Below are positions 60,342 to 64,000 of a DNA stretch of 64,000 nucleotides, in pieces. Position numbers and translations under genes: made by a program. Source of the DNA: Streptomyces sp. NBC_00457 (GTDB lineage: Bacteria > Actinomycetota > Actinomycetes > Streptomycetales > Streptomycetaceae); the NCBI RefSeq assembly GCF_036014015.1, contig NZ_CP107905.1, forward strand, positions 1,364,001 through 1,428,000, written 5' to 3'. The notes under the pieces are model-generated. The model was given only the letters and a program-made list of their open reading frames with translations, had not been told where the DNA came from and made no database searches. How positions within the stretch are numbered: position 1 is the first letter of the stretch; every line of letters begins with the position of its first letter.

Positions 60342-61240
60342 TGTCCGCCGTCACGGCCCGGTCCACAACAGTCCAATCCGCGATGGCCCGATCCGCAAAG
60401 GCCCGGCGGCGTCCGCTGCGGCTGCGCACCGTCGTGCTCACCGGGGTGGGCTGGCTGGTGGCCCTGATGTTCCTGGCGCCGTACCTGCAGATGCTGCTGA
60501 CGGCTCTGAAGCCGACGCCTGAACTGATGAAGACGCCGCCGTCCTATCTGCCGCAGCGGTGGGAGTGGTCCAACTTCGCCGATGTCTGGTCGCTGAAGGA
60601 TCCGCCGGTCTCCGACGCGCTCTTGTTCTCGCTGTACGTCGCCGGGATGTCCACGCTCCTCGCACTCGCCGTGGGGCTGCCCGCCGCGTACTACACGGCC
60701 CGCCACCGGTTCCGCGGGCGCGGCGCCTTCCTGCTGCTGGTGCTGGTCACCCAGATGTTCGCGCCGACCGCACTACTGGTCGGCATCTACCGGGAGATGG
60801 TCAGCCTCGATCTGACCGACACCGCGGAGGGGCTGATCCTGGTCAACGCGGCGTTCAACCTGCCGTTCTGCATCTGGATCCTCAACGCGTACTTCGCGAG
60901 CATCCCCAAGGAGCTGGAGGAGGCCGCGTACATGGACGGGGCCGGCCGGCTGGGTGCGATGGTCAGGGTCACCCTTCCGCTGGCGCTGCCCGGAGTGGTG
61001 ACCGCGCTCGTCTACACGTTCATCGGGGCGTGGAACGAGTACGTCGTCGCCCTCACCATCACCTCTTCCGGCGACCGGACGACGCTGACCAAGGCCATCC
61101 CCGGATTCGTCACGGCGTACCAGGAGCAGTGGCAGTACCTCTTCGCCACGTCGTTGATCGCCATCGTGCCGGTCGTCGTCCTGTTCGTCTTCGTGGAGCG
61201 CTATCTGATCAGCGGTCTGACGGCCGGCGGCGTCAAGTGA
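60341..61240 (+). CDS. Sugar ABC transporter permease (MalG-type)
   Basis: A 299-residue permease with six segments. TVVLTGVGWLVALMFLAPYL is the first, and the EAA loop is ELEEAAYMDGAGRLGAMVRV near 200. Start ATG 60341 overlaps the previous stop by one base (TGATG). No ATP-binding gene follows; Streptomyces sugar importers commonly use the shared ATPase MsiK encoded elsewhere. Confidence 0.9.
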   Translation: MSAVTARSTTVQSAMARSAKARRRPLRLRTVVLTGVGWLVALMFLAPYLQMLLTALKPTPELMKTPPSYLPQRWEWSNFADVWSLKDPPVSDALLFSLYVAGMSTLLALAVGLPAAYYTARHRFRGRGAFLLLVLVTQMFAPTALLVGIYREMVSLDLTDTAEGLILVNAAFNLPFCIWILNAYFASIPKELEEAAYMDGAGRLGAMVRVTLPLALPGVVTALVYTFIGAWNEYVVALTITSSGDRTTLTKAIPGFVTAYQEQWQYLFATSLIAIVPVVVLFVFVERYLISGLTAGGVK

Positions 61241-61271
61241 TCTGCGGGCGCACACATTTCGCGCCCCCTTT

Positions 61272-61287
61272 CCTGAGCGGGCTCAGG
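61272..61287. terminator. Small hairpin between the permease and deoR genes
   Basis: CCTGAG-CGGG-CTCAGG in a 95-base gap between convergent genes. The stem is short and lacks a T-run, so it is a weak candidate for the shared terminator. Confidence 0.35.
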
Positions 61288-61335
61288 CCCGGGCGGGCTC
61301 CGGACTCGGCGGCGGTGTGCAACACGCGAAGACAC

Positions 61336-62124
61336 TCAAGCCCGAATGATCTTCACGCCGGCAGCGGCGAACGGCTCGGTCAGCTCCGGGCCCGCCGCCT
61401 TGTCGGTCACCAGTATGTGGACGTCTTCCACCGGGCAGATCCGCGCGAAAGCCCGCCGACCCAGCTTGGAGGAGTCCGCGACCACGATCACCTGTTGGGC
61501 ACGTCCGGCCAACGCCCAGTTTATGCCGGCCTCGCCCTCGTCCTGGGCCATCGCCCCGCGCCGGACGTCGATCGCGTCGACGCCGATGAAGGCATGATCG
61601 AGCGTGATCTGCGCGAGCATCCCGGTGGCAAGCGGTCCGGTGAGCTCGTACGAGGCCGGGCGGGCCACTCCCCCGGTGAGGACGAGCTTCACATGACGGC
61701 GTACGACCAGCTCGTTGGCGATGTTCAGCGCGTTCGTGACGACCGTCAGCGAGGGCACGGCGCCCTCCGTGCTCAGGTCGGGCCTGACGGCCAGCGCCCG
61801 GGCGACCGCGGTGGTCGTGGTGCCGCCGTTCAAACCCACCACGGCACCCGCTTTCACCAGGCCCGCCGCCGCGTTGGCGATCCGTTCCTTCTCCGGAGCG
61901 TTGCGCGCGGCCTTGTAGCGGAGCGGCAGGTCGTACGCGATGGCGTTGATCACGGCGCCGCCATGGGTACGGGTGACCATTTGCTGGCGCGCCAGCTCAT
62001 CCAGATCGCGTCGGATCGTGGCGGTGGAGACGCGCAGTGCTTCCGCCGCGGCCTCGACCTCGATCCGTCCGTCGCGCGTCAACAGGTCCAGCAAGGCGCT
62101 CCATCTGTCCTGCGGTGCCGCCAT
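61336..62124 (-). CDS. DeoR-family transcriptional repressor
   Basis: A 262-residue DeoR-type regulator. The HTH is DRWSALLDLLTRDGRIEVEA plus LRVSTATIRRDLDELARQQM at about residues 6-55. The sugar-phosphate sensing domain has VGLNGGTTTTAVARAL, LTGGVARPASYELTGP and a VDAIDVRRGAMAQDEGEAG segment. The start is ATG 62124 with GGGGA upstream; a longer frame upstream has no HTH similarity. It is convergent with the ABC operon and is the only regulator in the island, so it should control both the importer and the glycosidases. Confidence 0.88.
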   Translation of the reverse strand: MAAPQDRWSALLDLLTRDGRIEVEAAAEALRVSTATIRRDLDELARQQMVTRTHGGAVINAIAYDLPLRYKAARNAPEKERIANAAAGLVKAGAVVGLNGGTTTTAVARALAVRPDLSTEGAVPSLTVVTNALNIANELVVRRHVKLVLTGGVARPASYELTGPLATGMLAQITLDHAFIGVDAIDVRRGAMAQDEGEAGINWALAGRAQQVIVVADSSKLGRRAFARICPVEDVHILVTDKAAGPELTEPFAAAGVKIIRA

Positions 62125-62185
62125 GCGTCGTCCCCTGTCCGTGATGGGCGGGCCCGTGACAGCACGAGCCATTGTCCGATTCTCT

Positions 62186-62204
62186 GAAACACGATGTCTG
62201 TTTC
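62186..62204. promoter_or_regulatory. Inverted repeat GAAACA-N7-TGTTTC, probable DeoR autoregulatory site
   Basis: A perfect 6-bp dyad 62 bases upstream of the deoR start. Its TGTTTC half resembles TTGTTTC beside the TTTCTGCTC motif in the ABC promoter (minus strand). DeoR regulators usually repress their own genes from such sites. Confidence 0.5.
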
Positions 62205-62310
62205 CGCAGCTTAGACGGCCGAAGCCAGCACTTCTGCGCACAACCGGTGAGACGGTGCCGCGCATCGGGACGGCCGAGGCGTCTACCGTCCCCGGACCGG
62301 CAACAGCATC

Positions 62311-62496
62311 TTCGCGGGCCTCCGAGTCGCCGGCTTCGGCGGGCTCGCCCCGGTGCCCTGCGATTCCGGGAAGATCAGCGGCAACCAGCGGCGCCCTCAG
62401 GGCTACAACCGCCGCCTGCAGGGAGGCTTCTACATGGGCAAGCGCCACAACCAGGCCGTGCTCGCCCATGCCTGCCGCCGCGTCAACGTCCCATGA
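62311..62496 (+). pseudogene. IS110-family transposase C-terminal remnant
   Basis: One frame reads FAGLRVAGFGGLAPVPCDSG, then KISGNQRRPQGYNRRLQGGF and GKRHNQAVLAHACRRVNV before a stop. GLAPVPRDSG, YNRRL and KRHxQAVxALARRRVNV are hallmarks of the C-terminal IS110/IS116 transposase domain. The part normally between NRRL and GKRH is deleted and the N-terminal half is missing. It marks past mobile-element activity next to the tRNA. Confidence 0.7.
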
Positions 62497-62534
62497 CTGC
62501 TGTCACGCCGCTGTCACGTCTCACACGAACACAT

Positions 62535-62568
62535 CCAGCGGGCCTGCCGTTTCCGGCAGACCCGCTGG
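62535..62568 (-). terminator. Terminator of the tRNA-Pro gene
   Basis: On the minus strand a 15-bp stem with one U-G pair closes a GAAA tetraloop, about 10 bases after the tRNA 3' end. The following bases (ATGTGTTCG) are T-containing but not a true run. The stem is one of the strongest in the window. Confidence 0.8.
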
Positions 62569-62574
62569 TGAACA

Positions 62575-62651
<77 letters not shown>

Positions 62652-62694
62652 GCTGCGCGTCCCGCGAGGTTCCGTGGGAACGCGCAGGTCAACC

Positions 62695-64000
62695 CTAACG
62701 CACGCGTACGGGTGCTGACGCCGTGTCCTCGGCGGCGCGGGCACGCGCGGTCAGGCCGGAGGCTCGTCCGACCGGGACCAGCAGGGCTGCCAGTGCCGCG
62801 GCGAGGCAGAGGAGGGCCAGCAGGGCGAAGCCGTGGGTGTAGCCGGATTCGTAGGGCAGGCCGGATGGTTGGAGGTGGCCGGTGACCAGGACGCTGGTGA
62901 CCGCGGCGCCGATGGAGCCGCCGATGGTGCGGATGTTGGCGTTCATGCCGGTCGCGGCGCCGGTCTGGTCGGCCGGGACGCTGCCGACGATCAGGTTGGC
63001 CATGGAGGCGAAGGCCAGTCCGATGCCGAGTCCGAACACGCCTGCCACGAAGGCGACTTGCCACTGCTCGTCGTGCCAGAGGGCGAGGAAGCCGCAGGCG
63101 AGGGCGCCGAGCGACGCCCCAGCTGTGAGCAGTGTCTTGGCGCCCAGGACCGGTTCCAGGCGGCCGCTCAGCACGCCGGAGAGGAACATCGCGCCGAGCA
63201 TCGGCAGCATGAGCAGGCCGGCGGCGGTGACGCTGGAGCCGAAGCCGTATCCGGCGGAGCTGGGCGTCTGCACGAATCCAGGGAGGAAGGACCAGATCGC
63301 GTACATGCCCGCGCCGAACAGCAGCGCGGCGGTGTTGGTGGTCCACACGGCGGGCAGCCGCATCACGCGCAGGTCGATCAGCGGCGTGCGCGAGCGGGAC
63401 TCGGCCAGCAGCCACAGCGCGAAGAGCGCTACGGCGGCGGCGAACAGGCCGATCACCCGGGCCGAGCCCCAGCCCCAGACGCTCGCCTGGCTGAGCGGCA
63501 GCAGCAGAGCCACCAGCCAGGCCGACAGCAGCCCGGCGCCGAGCCAATTGACGTTCCCCGCGGCCCGGTTGCGCGACTCGGGTACGTAGCGCAGGGCGAT
63601 CAGCGTGGTGACGGCGACGATCGCCACGGGGATCCAGAACAGCCAGCGGAAGTCGAGCGCGGACACGATGGGTCCGGCCGCGACCATGCCGACGCCGCCG
63701 CCCGCGGCGATCACCGCGGACAGGGTGCTGATGCTGCCGCTCACCTGGGACGGGGCGAACTCGTCCCGGATGATGCCGAAGGAGAGCGGGAACAGCGCGC
63801 CGCCGACGCCTTGGACGACCCGGGCGACGATCAATACGCCGATGGTCGGCGCGAGCGCGGCGAGCAGACAGCCGACGGCCACGACGGACAGGACGGCGAC
63901 GAGGGTGCGTTTCTTGCCGATCAGGTCGCCGACGCGGCCGAGGATCGGTGTGAAGATCGAGGCGGACAGCAGATACGCCGTCATCACCCAGGTCGCGGTG
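62695..64000 (-). CDS. MFS transporter (DHA2-like), 5' end outside the window
   Basis: Partial gene with 430 or more residues visible. MMTAYLLSASIFTPILGRVG then DLIGKKRTL is the MFS motif A region, ARVVQGVGGALFPLSFGIIR is motif C-like, and at least 11 further membrane segments follow. Drug or metabolite efflux is likely. The start lies beyond 64000, because the frame is open to the edge (ATWV precedes the Met at 63987). It lies outside the predicted island. Confidence 0.85.
   Translation of the reverse strand, partial: TATWVMTAYLLSASIFTPILGRVGDLIGKKRTLVAVLSVVAVGCLLAALAPTIGVLIVARVVQGVGGALFPLSFGIIRDEFAPSQVSGSISTLSAVIAAGGGVGMVAAGPIVSALDFRWLFWIPVAIVAVTTLIALRYVPESRNRAAGNVNWLGAGLLSAWLVALLLPLSQASVWGWGSARVIGLFAAAVALFALWLLAESRSRTPLIDLRVMRLPAVWTTNTAALLFGAGMYAIWSFLPGFVQTPSSAGYGFGSSVTAAGLLMLPMLGAMFLSGVLSGRLEPVLGAKTLLTAGASLGALACGFLALWHDEQWQVAFVAGVFGLGIGLAFASMANLIVGSVPADQTGAATGMNANIRTIGGSIGAAVTSVLVTGHLQPSGLPYESGYTHGFALLALLCLAAALAALLVPVGRASGLTARARAAEDTASAPVRVR

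Overview
The window is high-GC actinobacterial DNA, most likely from the chromosome of a Streptomyces species. Evidence: a mycothiol-dependent formaldehyde dehydrogenase (mycothiol is an actinomycete thiol), frequent ATGA/GTGA gene overlaps, twin-arginine and lipoprotein exports, a CstA/YbdD pair, a DUF1996 exported protein and a GGGGCGCGGGGAACTGCG-type dispersed repeat. No named species can be fixed from sequence alone.

Region 1 (1-12.3 kb) looks like a module for choline/glycine-betaine type compounds: a BetA-like GMC oxidoreductase divergent from an IclR regulator, a Rieske oxygenase with its own ferredoxin reductase and Rieske ferredoxin, S-(hydroxymethyl)mycothiol dehydrogenase (MscR) to remove the formaldehyde released by N-demethylation, a LysR regulator, a cytosolic arylsulfatase, an orphan glycine-betaine type binding lipoprotein and an SDR. 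A 17-bp element RTTGC-N7-GCAAC occurs in the betA/iclR intergenic region and twice upstream of the Rieske ferredoxin, which ties the module together as a probable IclR regulon.

Region 2 (12.3-32.3 kb) is mixed: a DinB-like protein, a sodium/solute symporter followed by an ECF-type sigma factor and a one-TM partner, DUF3311, CstA-YbdD, a DUF429 protein, a DUF1996 protein, a MurE-like ligase, a membrane metallophosphoesterase and a MmyB-like XRE regulator. It also has a TetR-controlled MDR/SDR/DoxX cassette and a lipoprotein nuclease toxin overlapping a SUKH immunity gene. Decayed genes sit at 25.84-26.24 kb and 29.45-29.87 kb.

Region 3 (32.36-62.62 kb) is the most striking part. An intact tRNA-Pro(GGG) at its right end and a truncated 3' tRNA-Pro copy at its left end form a direct repeat (45 of 46 bases identical) about 30 kb apart, the arrangement of a genomic island integrated at a tRNA 3' end. 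An IS110-type remnant lies beside the intact tRNA, but there is no integrase. The interval carries an 11-gene minus-strand operon of secreted glycan enzymes: GH31, GH123-like, two GH35, a second GH31, two SGNH esterases, GH29, two catalysis-free accessory proteins and GH89. Divergently it carries a sugar ABC transporter (binding lipoprotein and two permeases, no ATPase) and a DeoR repressor. The enzyme set predicts breakdown of a fucosylated, galactosylated, GalNAc- and alpha-GlcNAc-containing glycan of mucin or glycosphingolipid type. Shared TTTCTGCTC motifs at both divergent promoters suggest common control by DeoR.

The right edge holds the 3' part of an MFS transporter gene running off the window.
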